This document shows positions 1-7,904 of a stretch of DNA of 39,677 nucleotides, in pieces. Position 1 is the first letter of the stretch; each line of letters begins with the position of its first letter. This DNA comes from Terriglobia bacterium (GTDB lineage: Bacteria; Acidobacteriota; Terriglobia; Terriglobales; Acidobacteriaceae), in NCBI GenBank assembly GCA_020073105.1, contig JAIQFW010000052.1:1-39677 (forward strand), in the 5' to 3' direction. The position numbers and the translations under genes are program-made. Under the pieces are notes generated by a model, which made no database searches, was not told the DNA's origin, and worked only from the letters and a program-made list of their open reading frames with translations.

Positions 1-320
1 AGGGCCAGCAGAAATTCCAGCGGATGTACCAAGTGCGGATACTGTCGCAGCAACCGTTGCCGTTCTCTCAGTGATGCTCGCACCTGGGCGATGTCGCCGT
101 GTTCCAAGTAACGCAGCCCTCCGTGGATGATTCGTGTGGAGCGGCTGGTCGTACCGGCAGCGAAGTCGTGTTGCTCTACCAACAGAGTGCGTCTTCCCGC
201 CCGCGCGCACTCCCGGGCGATGGCAACACCGCTGATGCCCCCGCCGATCACGACCACATCGAAACGCTGGTTTTCCAGCGGTGGTCGCGGGTTCATTGGC
301 GAGTTTGAAGGTGTGCCCAT
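1..320 (-). CDS. glpD: Glycerol-3-phosphate dehydrogenase, N-terminal part
   Basis: The reverse strand is open from an ATG at 320 to the window edge, about 106 codons, so the gene continues outside. The translation has a Rossmann FAD-binding motif (VVVIGGGISGVAIARE, residues about 20-35), an acidic end of the second strand (LLVEQHDFAAGTTSRST), and then HGGLRYLEHGD, the signature of GlpD-type FAD-dependent glycerol-3-phosphate dehydrogenases. The family oxidises glycerol-3-phosphate to dihydroxyacetone phosphate at the inner membrane and passes electrons to quinone. A second in-frame ATG at 296 is the alternative start; neither has an obvious ribosome site. It is divergent from mazG. Only the N-terminus is visible, so a related FAD-dependent oxidoreductase cannot be fully excluded. 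Confidence 0.88.
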   Translation of the reverse strand, partial: MGTPSNSPMNPRPPLENQRFDVVVIGGGISGVAIARECARAGRRTLLVEQHDFAAGTTSRSTRIIHGGLRYLEHGDIAQVRASLRERQRLLRQYPHLVHPLEFLLA

Positions 321-347
321 GGCAGCACTCTAGATGCAAATGGTAGC

Positions 348-387
348 GCCGGCATCCTGCCGGCTGTCGCGAGGGCGTCTGGCCCTC
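348..387. repeat. Two small intergenic hairpins
   Basis: Two inverted repeats lie back to back between the divergent glpD and mazG genes. The first is GCCGGCA (348-354) / TGCCGGC (358-364) with loop TCC. The second is GAGGGC (371-376) / GCCCTC (382-387). There is no U-tract and both flanking genes point away, so a terminator role is unlikely. They look like the short dispersed palindromes seen elsewhere in this window. Confidence 0.6.
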
Positions 388-541
388 GTCTCGGCTCACC
401 GCCTCAGATTCAGGTTCAAGTTTCGCCGATCTGGTTGTTTCGGGAAAAGGTGACGTAAGTTTTTCAGTACACTACCGCTTTCAGCGCCACGGGCGTCATT
501 GCCCCCACCCTCCTGCCTCGTTTAAAGTGATTTTGCCTCCC

Positions 542-1447
542 ATGCCCACGACTGGAGAGCGTTTCGAACGCGCCGTTTCGATTATGGCCCGGCTGCGTGC
601 CCCCGGCGGTTGCCCCTGGGACCGCGAGCAGACCTTTGACTCGATCAAAGCCTACACCCTCGAAGAAACCTACGAAGTCCTGGAAGCCATCGACAACCGC
701 GATTGGCCCGAACTGACCGGCGAACTCGGAGACCTGCTCCTTCAAGTCCTGTTCTATGCTCAGATGGCAAAAGAGCAAGGCACGTTTTCCATCGATGAAA
801 TCCTCGACCGGCTCTCGAGCAAGCTGGTCGACCGCCATCCCCACGTGTTCGGCGATGTCAAAGCGGAGACTTCGTCCGATGTGCTGCGCAACTGGGAGGC
901 GCTCAAGGCGGAGGAGAAAAAGAAGCGTCTGGAGGCCGGAGGAGGGAAGGCCGCACCGGGCGGCGATGCGCCCGAATCCGTCCTGTCCGGGGTGTCTTCA
1001 GCGATGCCCGCCCTGCTGGAAGCTCACAAGCTCAGCTCGCGTGCGGCCCACATCGGCTTTGATTGGCCGAATATGGAAGGCTTGTTCGACAAGCTTCGCG
1101 AGGAAACCGCTGAGCTTCAGGAGCACCTCAAGGAATTTCCCGCGCCTGGTCCGCAGCCCCACGGGCGTGGCGTGGCAGGTTCCGGCCGGCCACCGATCAG
1201 CGACGACCTGCGCCAGCGGCTCGAAGGCGAAGTTGGCGACCTATTTTTTGTGTTGGTAAACATCGCCCGCTATCTTTCGCTTGACCCAGAATCCGCGCTG
1301 AAGAAGACCAACCGCAAGTTCAAACGCCGCTTTCAGTGGATGGAGGAGCAACTGCGTTCCTCTGGCCGCACGCCCCAGCAAACCTCCATGGAGGAACTCG
1401 AATCGCTATGGCAGCAGGCCAAGCAGCAGGAGCGCAGCGGGCAGTGA
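542..1447 (+). CDS. mazG: MazG nucleoside triphosphate pyrophosphohydrolase
   Basis: MazG hydrolyses NTPs and dNTPs to the monophosphate and pyrophosphate and is thought to clean damaged nucleotides or adjust ppGpp-related metabolism. The N-terminal domain carries RLRAPGGCPWDREQTF (residues 17-32) followed by the metal-binding helices EETYE (41-45) and ELGD (61-64). A second copy of the fold, with EETAE and EGEVGD, sits near the C-terminus, as in long two-domain MazG. At about 301 residues it is longer than the 263-residue E. coli protein. The extra length is a Gly/Pro-rich linker near 125-145 and a second insert around 200-217 between the paired helices of the C-terminal domain. An in-frame GTG at 527 is a possible earlier start; ATG at 542 fits the family N-terminus. 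Its stop overlaps the next gene by four bases. Confidence 0.93.
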   Translation: MPTTGERFERAVSIMARLRAPGGCPWDREQTFDSIKAYTLEETYEVLEAIDNRDWPELTGELGDLLLQVLFYAQMAKEQGTFSIDEILDRLSSKLVDRHPHVFGDVKAETSSDVLRNWEALKAEEKKKRLEAGGGKAAPGGDAPESVLSGVSSAMPALLEAHKLSSRAAHIGFDWPNMEGLFDKLREETAELQEHLKEFPAPGPQPHGRGVAGSGRPPISDDLRQRLEGEVGDLFFVLVNIARYLSLDPESALKKTNRKFKRRFQWMEEQLRSSGRTPQQTSMEELESLWQQAKQQERSGQ

Positions 1448-2196
1448 CCGCCGATTCAATTCTAATTCGGAAATGTCAGGGCCTCGACGAGATGCGAGCC
1501 TGCGTCGCTCTGCAGAAGGAGGTCTGGAATTTCACCGATATCGAACTCGTCCCACTGCGCATATTCGTGGTAGCGGAAAAAGTCGGCGGTCAAGTGGTCG
1601 GGGCCTTTCAAGGGAACGAGCTGGTCGGCTTCGCCTTCGCCATTCCCGGTGTGCGCGGCGGGCATGCCTACTTGTATTCCCACATGCTGGCAGTGAGAAA
1701 ACAGTATCGCAATGCCGGGCTGGGGCGGCGCCTCAAGCTCTACCAACGTGACGATGCGCTCGCCCGTGGCTTCGATCTCATGGAGTGGACTTTCGACCCG
1801 CTGGAGATCAAGAACGCCTACCTCAACATCGAGAAGCTGGGCGCCATCGTTCGCCGCTATAACCTGAACCAGTACGGCATCACCTCGTCTCCGCTGCAGG
1901 GTGGCCTGCCCACGGACCGGTTGGTGGCAGAATGGTGGCTGAAATCAAAGCGAGTAGAGACTCTGCTCGGCGGTGGGGCCAGACCCGGGTTCGAGGTCAT
2001 CAAGTCGATTTCAGTGCCGGTTCAGGTCTACGAATGGAAAACCTCCCCGGCAACCCGGAGTCAGGCCCAATCTGTCCAGGACCGGAATCGAGAGGAGTTC
2101 TTGAAAGCGTTCCGGGACGGCCTAGCAGTCCTGGGCTACCAGCGCGATCAACGGGGAAACGGCAAATTTCTACTGGGGAAGTGGGACGAGAAGTGA
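1444..2196 (+). CDS. GNAT-superfamily acetyltransferase (COG3375-like)
   Basis: A 250-residue protein resembling the predicted acetyltransferases of COG3375. The acetyl-CoA-binding region is recognisable as YSHMLAVRKQYRNAGLGRRLK, about residues 78-98, with the R/Q-x-x-G-x-G/A pyrophosphate loop (RNAGLGRRLK). Later comes WTFDPLEIKNAYLNIEKLGA, typical of this subgroup. The open frame extends upstream into mazG, but GTG at 1444 is the likely start. It makes a GTGA overlap with the mazG stop and has AGGAG at 1428-1432, so translation is probably coupled. The menC gene follows after 55 bases; COG3375 genes are, as I recall, often neighbours of MenC-type enolase-superfamily enzymes, which suggests a linked substrate. 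The true substrate is unknown. Confidence 0.8.
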   Translation: MTADSILIRKCQGLDEMRACVALQKEVWNFTDIELVPLRIFVVAEKVGGQVVGAFQGNELVGFAFAIPGVRGGHAYLYSHMLAVRKQYRNAGLGRRLKLYQRDDALARGFDLMEWTFDPLEIKNAYLNIEKLGAIVRRYNLNQYGITSSPLQGGLPTDRLVAEWWLKSKRVETLLGGGARPGFEVIKSISVPVQVYEWKTSPATRSQAQSVQDRNREEFLKAFRDGLAVLGYQRDQRGNGKFLLGKWDEK

Positions 2197-2251
2197 TCGT
2201 AATCGATGTCCTGGGTTCCTCTACGTCTTTTGTGCCCGCTGTGGTTGGTCT

Positions 2252-3376
2252 ATGACTATGAAGCTAGAAGCCATCACCCTTCGCGAAGTTCGCATGCCGC
2301 TGGTCCATTTTTTCGAGACCAGCTTTGGTCGCGTCTACGAGCGTACCGTGCTGCTCGCCACCGTGCATTGCGACGGCACTGACGGGTGGGGGGAGTGTGT
2401 CGCTGACGCTGCACCGTTCTACAGCTCGGAATGGTCCGACTCCGCCTGGATCACCATCCGCCGCTACCTCGCCCCGGCTGTGCTCGGGCAGAACCTAACC
2501 GACCCGCGAGAAATGGCGTCACTCATGGCAAAGGTGCGTGGCCACCGCATGGCGAAAGCCGCGATCGAGAACGCCGTCTGGGACGCCGAGGCCAGGCAGA
2601 AGCAGCAGCCTTTGTGGAAACTGCTCGGCGGCACGCAGCGGGAGATCCCCTGTGGCGTTTCCATCGGCATTCAGGACTCCGTCGAACAGCTGTTGGAGAA
2701 GATTCAGACCGAGCTCGCTGCCGGCTACCGCCGCATCAAGGTGAAAGTGAAACCGGGATGGGACCTGAAAGTACTGGAACGCATTCGTTCCCGCTGGCCC
2801 GACATCACGCTGAGTTGTGACGCAAACTCCGCTTACCGGCTCGACGAAATCGAACACCTGCGCAAGTTTGACCAGTTCAATCTGTTAATGATTGAGCAAC
2901 CGCTCTGGGACGACGACATCTACAACCACTCCCGCCTGCAACAGAAGCTACGCACTGCCATTTGCCTCGACGAATCGATCCGCCATGCCCGGGACGCCGC
3001 CCAAGCCATTGAAACCGGCGCCTGCCGGATCATCAACGTCAAGGTCGGCAGAGTTGGAGGATTTACTGAAGCCAAGAAGGTCCACGACGTCTGCGCTGCG
3101 CAGAAAATCCCTGTCTGGTGCGGGGGAATGCTTGAATCGGGAGTGGGCCGCGCCCACAACATCGCCCTCTCTACCCTGCATAATTTTCAGCTGCCCGGGG
3201 ACGTTTCAGCCTCCAAACGCTACTGGAAAGAGGACATCATCGAACCCGAAGTGGAGGTCACTCCACAGGGCACGATCCGGGTGAGCGATGAGCCGGGCAC
3301 AGGTTATCGTCTCCGCGAAGATCTGATCGAACAGCTGACATTGAAGAAAGAAACCATCCGCGCGGGAGCTGACTGA
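2252..3376 (+). CDS. menC: o-Succinylbenzoate synthase (enolase superfamily)
   Basis: A 374-residue enolase-superfamily protein of the MenC / N-acylamino-acid racemase branch. It dehydrates SHCHC to o-succinylbenzoate in menaquinone synthesis. The capping domain is N-terminal (to about 125). The barrel has the KVK catalytic motif at K163-x-K165, metal ligands D190 (CDAN), E215 (MIEQPL) and D240 (LDES), and the second catalytic lysine K264 (NVKVGRVGG). All are present, so the enzyme should be active. Some members of this branch also racemise N-acylamino acids, so the sequence alone does not settle one substrate. ATG at 2252 is followed in frame by a second ATG at 2258. It is 55 bases downstream of the GNAT gene and is probably co-transcribed. 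The oxidase genes at the other end of the window would draw on a quinone pool. Confidence 0.9.
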   Translation: MTMKLEAITLREVRMPLVHFFETSFGRVYERTVLLATVHCDGTDGWGECVADAAPFYSSEWSDSAWITIRRYLAPAVLGQNLTDPREMASLMAKVRGHRMAKAAIENAVWDAEARQKQQPLWKLLGGTQREIPCGVSIGIQDSVEQLLEKIQTELAAGYRRIKVKVKPGWDLKVLERIRSRWPDITLSCDANSAYRLDEIEHLRKFDQFNLLMIEQPLWDDDIYNHSRLQQKLRTAICLDESIRHARDAAQAIETGACRIINVKVGRVGGFTEAKKVHDVCAAQKIPVWCGGMLESGVGRAHNIALSTLHNFQLPGDVSASKRYWKEDIIEPEVEVTPQGTIRVSDEPGTGYRLREDLIEQLTLKKETIRAGAD

Positions 3377-3388
3377 GTCTCTGGGATT

Positions 3389-4300
3389 CTATTTTGCACT
3401 GGCGGCACCGTGAGGGAGATTCTCCGCCAATTCCGCGCTTTGTTTCTTCAGAAGTTCCACGCCCTGGGCAAAGGTCAGGTTGGGAGGAACCGCCCGGAAA
3501 TCGGTGAACGCCTCGTTGGTTTTGATATTGAGGCTTTTAAACAAGAATATTCTGCCGGTGAAGGCGAGATTCATGCGGGTGATTTCCCAGTCTCCGTCGC
3601 CCACCTGTCCTTGCTCCACTACGAAGCGCCCACCCTTGTCCAGGTGGCCCAGGATGCCCCAACCGAAGGCCACATCTTTCACCAGGGTACCGTCAATCTT
3701 CGCGACGCGGTGCTTGCCCGCGTCGATCAGAATGTATCCCTGCATTCCCGCAAGGACTTGCTCGGTCCGGGAAGGGGGATCGTATTCCGGGTTCGGACGA
3801 AATCTTAGCCGAACAAGTTCATCACCGGGAGCGCCGATTCCCAGCCTCCCCATTTCGACGCCGTCGCGCTCATACAGGAATGCTTCGGGCAGGGCTTTCA
3901 CCATCCGCATGGTGCGATCCGCATCTTCTTTTTCGGTCTTCTGCTTTTTTCGGAGTTCTTCGCGGTCTCGAGCCAGCCGCTCCAAACGCCCCTCTTCCGC
4001 TTGGCGCTGCTCCAGGGTAAGCGGCTTGCCGTCGATCGCTAATAGCATTCCTGCGGTCGCTTCGGTGGTCTCGACGATCAGTTTGGTTTGCGAACCATGT
4101 AAGGTCTCTTTCTGGTCCCGAAACATAAACTTCGCGGCGCCATTGTTGGATTTCAGCTCATTCTCGACCGTCTGCCGCACTAGGTCACCCGCACTCGCGG
4201 ACACAGTCTGCGCCTCGAGCAACCCTGTCCAATTCGCGATTGCCAAGATCACGCCAAACACCAGCCACAGCGTCGGTCGTGATGAGGTTGCCGGTTTCAT
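3389..4300 (-). CDS. Exported hypothetical protein
   Basis: About 303 residues. The N-terminus from ATG 4300 is a signal peptide with hydrophobic core LWLVFGVILAIANWTG and a likely cleavage after LEA. The mature part has a highly charged, probably helical stretch near residues 105-135 (EGRLERLARDREELRKKQK) and then a beta-rich region with MQGYILIDAGKHRVAKIDG. That last part resembles outer-membrane lipoprotein-sorting or lipid-binding folds only loosely. I do not recognise a named family. It is convergent with menC (12 bases between stops) and divergent from the bactofilin gene. An in-frame ATG at 4336 would lengthen the N-terminus by 12 residues before the signal peptide. Confidence 0.75.
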   Translation of the reverse strand: MKPATSSRPTLWLVFGVILAIANWTGLLEAQTVSASAGDLVRQTVENELKSNNGAAKFMFRDQKETLHGSQTKLIVETTEATAGMLLAIDGKPLTLEQRQAEEGRLERLARDREELRKKQKTEKEDADRTMRMVKALPEAFLYERDGVEMGRLGIGAPGDELVRLRFRPNPEYDPPSRTEQVLAGMQGYILIDAGKHRVAKIDGTLVKDVAFGWGILGHLDKGGRFVVEQGQVGDGDWEITRMNLAFTGRIFLFKSLNIKTNEAFTDFRAVPPNLTFAQGVELLKKQSAELAENLPHGAASAK

Positions 4301-4472
4301 GGCCTCAGGCCTTGATTCCAGGCCGTCCCGGTTCATCCCAGGGCGACCTCAAGGCTATCCTGAGGTTCAATTCTAAGCCACTTTTGCAGGCGCCCGGGCC
4401 TTCCGTGTATCCGCAAGTAGCCAAATGGCTTAGAATCCAGTATTCTGACTCCCATCCCCCGGTGGATGCCCC

Positions 4473-4479
4473 AAGGAGG
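4473..4479 (+). promoter_or_regulatory. Strong ribosome-binding site of the bactofilin gene
   Basis: AAGGAGG, a near-perfect anti-16S match, lies five bases before the ATG at 4485. It is the clearest Shine-Dalgarno in this part of the window and fixes the start. Confidence 0.85.
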
Positions 4480-4484
4480 TTGGT

Positions 4485-4949
4485 ATGGACACGCCCAAAA
4501 CCGCAGATTTCGCACATATCGGCAAGTCCGTCATCATCAAAGGAGAGCTTTCAGGCAGCGAGGATTTGTACGTCGATGGCGTGGTCGAAGGCACCATCGA
4601 GTTGCACGGCAACAACCTGGTGATCGGTCCCAACGGGCAGGTCCGCGCGAATGTTAACAGCAAGGGTGTGGTGGTCCAGGGCAAGCTGGAAGGCAACATC
4701 CGGGCCAGCGAGAGGGCGGAGTTGCGCAAGTCCGCGGTGGCGGTGGGCGACATCCTGACCCAGCGCATCGCCATCGAAGAAGGCGCCTATTTCAAGGGCA
4801 AAGTGGACATTCAGAGGGAAGCGGCTCAGCCTGGCTCAGCCACGACCACCCGGAGTGGAACTGCGGCCAGCGGAACGACCGTATCCGGGTCGGCCGCAGC
4901 GGTCGCGATGGGAAGTTCGGCATCCAGTACGCAAGTAACCAAGTCCTGA
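4485..4949 (+). CDS. Bactofilin (polymer-forming cytoskeletal protein)
   Basis: A 154-residue protein with a central bactofilin beta-helix from about residue 12 to 110. The repeats include IGKSVIIKGELSGSEDLYVDG, VEGTIELHGNNLVIGPNGQV and VVVQGKLEGNI. Bactofilins self-assemble into nucleotide-independent filaments, often at the membrane, and organise cell-wall or envelope enzymes. The C-terminal 40 residues are Ala/Ser/Thr-rich and probably disordered. The methyltransferase gene follows after 82 bases in the same direction. Confidence 0.92.
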   Translation: MDTPKTADFAHIGKSVIIKGELSGSEDLYVDGVVEGTIELHGNNLVIGPNGQVRANVNSKGVVVQGKLEGNIRASERAELRKSAVAVGDILTQRIAIEEGAYFKGKVDIQREAAQPGSATTTRSGTAASGTTVSGSAAAVAMGSSASSTQVTKS

Positions 4950-5031
4950 TGGTTTTCGCCCGGCTCTGGGCCGCGCGCCACGATATATTAGTGTAGTGCG
5001 AGCTTCTTGAGCCGGACGCTAGGAATTCGGA

Positions 5032-5757
5032 ATGGCATCCGTAACGCACAGCTTCATGAAGATCTTTCGCGGTTCATCGCTCGGCTCCCACCCCGGAGTC
5101 CAGCCCGCTCACCTGACCCAGCGGCTGACCCGCCGTTCCAGCGGCCTCGCGGAACTGGCGCGTTTGCTGCAGTCCGAGGAGCCGCTGTGCATCTTGGACA
5201 TCGGATCCACCTCTGCCGCCAATATTCGCTTTCTCACCGAGCGTGCCCACAAGATTTACAGCGAGGATCTCCTGGACGCCTCGACCGATCCCTCGCTGGT
5301 TATACGGGATGAGAAAGGCCAAACCACCCTCGATCACAAGCGCTTTCTTGCGGAAAACCTGGTTTATCGCAATGCGCAGTTTGACGTCGTGCTGTGCTGG
5401 AACCTGGCGGACTATCTGGACGAAAGCTTAGTCAAGCCGGTGATCGCCCGTCTGTGGTCGATGCTGAAGCCGGGCGGGATGCTGCTGGCCTTCTTTCACA
5501 CCCAGGAAGCGGGGCCGGATGCACCGTGTTACCGCTACCACATCATGGGCAAGGACGTGCTCGAGATGCAGCATATCGAGGCGCGGAAGGACATGCGCAA
5601 AGGCCCTGCAGGAGCGCTTCATACATCCGTGGAAAAGGGCTTCCGTCTGCAGCGCGTTTTCAATAACCGGCACATCGAGAACCTCTTCCGCGATTTCACT
5701 TCCATCAAGTTCTTCCTGACCCGCGACAACATCCGCGAAGTGCTGGTGGTGCGGTAG
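5032..5757 (+). CDS. Class I SAM-dependent methyltransferase
   Basis: 241 residues. The SAM-binding motif I is CILDIGSTSAANIRFL (about residues 53-68). Further motifs are FDVVLCWNLADYLDE (about 118-132) and LKPGGMLLAFFH (about 146-157), the usual order of a class I Rossmann methyltransferase. The C-terminal part (HIENLFRDFTSIKFFLTRDNIREVLVVR) is typical of a subgroup found, as I recall, beside bactofilin genes in acidobacteria. The substrate is not known. An in-frame ATG at 5056 (MKIFRG) is an alternative start. It is probably transcribed with the upstream bactofilin gene. Confidence 0.82.
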   Translation: MASVTHSFMKIFRGSSLGSHPGVQPAHLTQRLTRRSSGLAELARLLQSEEPLCILDIGSTSAANIRFLTERAHKIYSEDLLDASTDPSLVIRDEKGQTTLDHKRFLAENLVYRNAQFDVVLCWNLADYLDESLVKPVIARLWSMLKPGGMLLAFFHTQEAGPDAPCYRYHIMGKDVLEMQHIEARKDMRKGPAGALHTSVEKGFRLQRVFNNRHIENLFRDFTSIKFFLTRDNIREVLVVR

Positions 5758-5841
5758 ATCGCTGGTCCGCCTTTGCTGCCGCTTGCCATTGTCTTCTCGG
5801 ATCGTCTTCACATGTGGCCTAAGGCGCTGGTTTTGGGTGGA

Positions 5842-5859
5842 GCAGCGCTTCAGCGCTGC
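5842..5859. repeat. Hairpin repeat GCAGCGC-TTCA-GCGCTGC
   Basis: Perfect 7-base arms with a TTCA loop lie between the convergent methyltransferase and flavoprotein genes. A second GCGC-type palindrome follows at about 5884-5894 (GCGCTTTAGCGCC). No U-tract follows on either strand, but the location between two convergent gene ends would allow a bidirectional transcription stop. The core resembles the hairpin at 7087-7106. Confidence 0.6.
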
Positions 5860-5938
5860 ATTCAAACTCTTCCTTTTCATTCCGCGCTTTAGCGCCTGAG
5901 GGGCCGGCCTGATCAGCCGTGGAATCTCAGTTCTGCAT

Positions 5939-7048
5939 CTACCGGGTCTTCCTCGCCAAATACTTGGTCACCCGTGGCACCCTCTGCAGCATCGTGAGAA
6001 TTGGCGCACGCACTGCTCGCGGCCATGCCATGGTCCGGCGAATCCTAGATGCCATGCGGAAGACCGGCGTGAATCGGTTGCGATACGTCTCGACGTATTG
6101 CTGCTGCGCTTCTTCCAGACTGGCCTTCCCGGTGAAGAAGGGAATCAGGCACTGGGCTGCCAACTGACCACTGCGCAGCGCCAGGGAGATCCCATCTCCC
6201 ACAAACGGATCGACGAACCCGGCCGCATCGCCCACCTTCAAAATGCCATCGCGCTCTGGTTGAGGTTCTGCAAACAAGAGCGGCGACGTACTCACTGGCT
6301 CGCTGAGAGACCGCCATTGCCGCGCACGCTCCCCTAACGCAGGGTGCAAGGCAAAGACTTCATGGAGTGTGCTGGCAACCTCAGCACGGACCATGGCGCA
6401 AGCATTGACCCGCCCACCATTCGGTTGTCCCGTCAGGTCAACGGGCTGGACCCCGCAGTAGCCACCTTCAAAGAAGTAAAGGTCCACCGAAGCCGGCGGT
6501 GTGATCTCGGCAAAGTGCGCTTTGAGCCCAATCCACCTCGCTCGACCGCCGTTGCTGACGGGACCAGGGTTCAGGTTCGACCATCGTCCCGAGGCATCGA
6601 TCACGGCACGAGCCTTGAAATCCCCGCTAGAAGTCGTGACTATGAAGGGCCCAGTGCCACCGATCTTCTGCACCGTGACCTGCTGCCTGGCGTCAACACC
6701 GCATGCCGCTGCGGATTCCCATAGAGCAGCGTCCAATTCCAAACGCGCGATGCTCGCCCCTGCTGGTTCAACCGGGGTATGAAGCACCCGATCGTCCAAG
6801 AAGACCCGGGACTGGGCAACGCGCACAGCATCGTTCTGCAAGGTCGCACGCCGTCCATCCAGCAGTTCAAGCAATACATGAAGGGACTCGGCGGAGACGA
6901 ACTCCCCGCACACCTTATGGCGAGGATATTTCCCGCGCTCTAGCAGCAGGACCTGCGCGCCCGCCCGGGCGGCCGTAATCGCCGCCGCCGCTCCTGCGGG
7001 CCCACCGCCAATTACTACAAGATCGTAGATGCGTTCAGCACTCAGCAT
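5939..7048 (-). CDS. FAD-dependent oxidoreductase (geranylgeranyl reductase / hydroxylase type)
   Basis: A 369-residue flavoprotein of the p-hydroxybenzoate hydroxylase fold. It has an N-terminal dinucleotide motif DLVVIGGGPAGAAAA (about residues 9-23), LLLERGKYPRHKVCGEFV (35-52), ASGRW in the middle and the FAD ribityl motif VGDAAGFVDPFVGDGIS near 272. This layout fits the geranylgeranyl-reductase-like family and also the flavoprotein hydroxylases that tailor type III polyketides (SrsC-like). It follows a methyltransferase gene on the same strand after 114 bases. The pair methyltransferase plus flavoprotein normally travels with a type III polyketide synthase, which is not seen here. The substrate is therefore unproven. 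Confidence 0.83.
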   Translation of the reverse strand: MLSAERIYDLVVIGGGPAGAAAAITAARAGAQVLLLERGKYPRHKVCGEFVSAESLHVLLELLDGRRATLQNDAVRVAQSRVFLDDRVLHTPVEPAGASIARLELDAALWESAAACGVDARQQVTVQKIGGTGPFIVTTSSGDFKARAVIDASGRWSNLNPGPVSNGGRARWIGLKAHFAEITPPASVDLYFFEGGYCGVQPVDLTGQPNGGRVNACAMVRAEVASTLHEVFALHPALGERARQWRSLSEPVSTSPLLFAEPQPERDGILKVGDAAGFVDPFVGDGISLALRSGQLAAQCLIPFFTGKASLEEAQQQYVETYRNRFTPVFRMASRIRRTMAWPRAVRAPILTMLQRVPRVTKYLARKTR

Positions 7049-7086
7049 TGGTTTTCCGCGGCCGACAAATGAGTCGGATTCGTTAG

Positions 7087-7106
7087 CCCAGCGCGTGAGC
7101 GCTGGG
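7087..7106. repeat. Hairpin repeat CCCAGCGC-GTGA-GCGCTGGG
   Basis: Perfect 8-base arms with a GTGA loop, located between the methyltransferase and flavoprotein genes and so inside their presumed transcript. It could slow polymerase or stabilise an mRNA end. The core is like the element at 5842-5859. Confidence 0.65.
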
Positions 7107-7162
7107 TAGGCGACGAGTATGAAAACAGAATCCCTTCAGGCACGACCACGGGACAAGACAAA

Positions 7163-7840
7163 TCATTGCTTCCACACCACCACCCCCATGCGAAACAGGA
7201 AATGCTTCCGCACCTCTACGGCCGCAGCTTGCGTGCGTGCCAGCGTCTCACGCATCTCCGCCACGGTGTACGCCTGCCGCACCGAAGCCGGCGCATCGTG
7301 GCGCGTCAGCCGGCTGCGGTACAGCGGTGTTCCCGCGTACACCAGGCCCAGATGTATTGGATGCCGCACCAAATCGTTGATGAGCACGGCCTTCCGGCAC
7401 ACTCGCAAACCTTCGTCCACAAATCGCACCAATTCCTCAGATGCGAGGTGATGGGTAAAAAGGCACGAACTGACCACGTCGAAGCTGCCATCCGCGAAGG
7501 GAAGTGCCACCGCATCCCCGGCCACCGCACGCACCCCGTTGCTCGATCCGCCGCGCAAATGAGACAAGGCTCGATCCAGAAGCACAACATCGACCTTAGT
7601 TCCGTGCCTCGCCATGTGGTCGCGCACCACCGCCGGAACATAGCCCGCCCCGGCCGCCACCTCTAAGAGTGACAACGAAGACGCCCGCGTTTGCCGCGCC
7701 ACGTCGGCGACCATCACCTGGGTGGTTCCGGTACCCCCAAACCAACGGTTGAACCAGCGCAGATCGGAGAGGGAAGCAGCAACTTCAGAGGGCGTGCCCG
7801 CGTCGGTATCCAGCAACTCGGGTATGGCAACACGCTTCAT
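7163..7840 (-). CDS. SAM-dependent methyltransferase (SrsB-like, type III polyketide tailoring type)
   Basis: 225 residues from ATG 7840. The N-terminus IPELLDTDAGTPSEVAASL followed by LRWFNRWFGG is characteristic of methyltransferases found next to chalcone/stilbene-synthase-like genes in many bacteria. Motif I is LLEVAAGAGYVPAVV, with acidic D after VVLLD and a motif IV region FDVVSSCLFTHHL. The family is inferred to O- or C-methylate small aromatic or lipid compounds. The flavoprotein gene is directly downstream; an ABC exporter lies directly upstream on the same strand. A GTG seven codons earlier (7861) is an alternative start; neither has a convincing ribosome site. Confidence 0.8.
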   Translation of the reverse strand: MKRVAIPELLDTDAGTPSEVAASLSDLRWFNRWFGGTGTTQVMVADVARQTRASSLSLLEVAAGAGYVPAVVRDHMARHGTKVDVVLLDRALSHLRGGSSNGVRAVAGDAVALPFADGSFDVVSSCLFTHHLASEELVRFVDEGLRVCRKAVLINDLVRHPIHLGLVYAGTPLYRSRLTRHDAPASVRQAYTVAEMRETLARTQAAAVEVRKHFLFRMGVVVWKQ

Positions 7841-7874
7841 TGTGGAAGATGATTGTGGCACATCCGGGATGGTT

Positions 7875-7898
7875 GATTGTCAATCGCCGTTGACAATC
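7875..7898. promoter_or_regulatory. Palindrome GATTGTCAA-TCGCCG-TTGACAATC
   Basis: Perfect 9-base arms (7875-7883 and 7890-7898) around a 6-base centre fill the short gap between the exporter stop and the methyltransferase start. It could be the exporter's transcription stop, though no U-tract follows, or a regulator site for the methyltransferase gene. The AT-rich arms differ from the GC-rich repeats elsewhere in the window, which favours an operator. Confidence 0.5.
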
Positions 7899-7904
7899 GA
7901 CCTG

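Noticed and set aside
3480-4376. A 298-residue Ser/Arg-rich plus-strand ORF
   Set aside because: Antisense to the exported hypothetical gene; its composition is typical of reverse-frame readings in GC-rich DNA.
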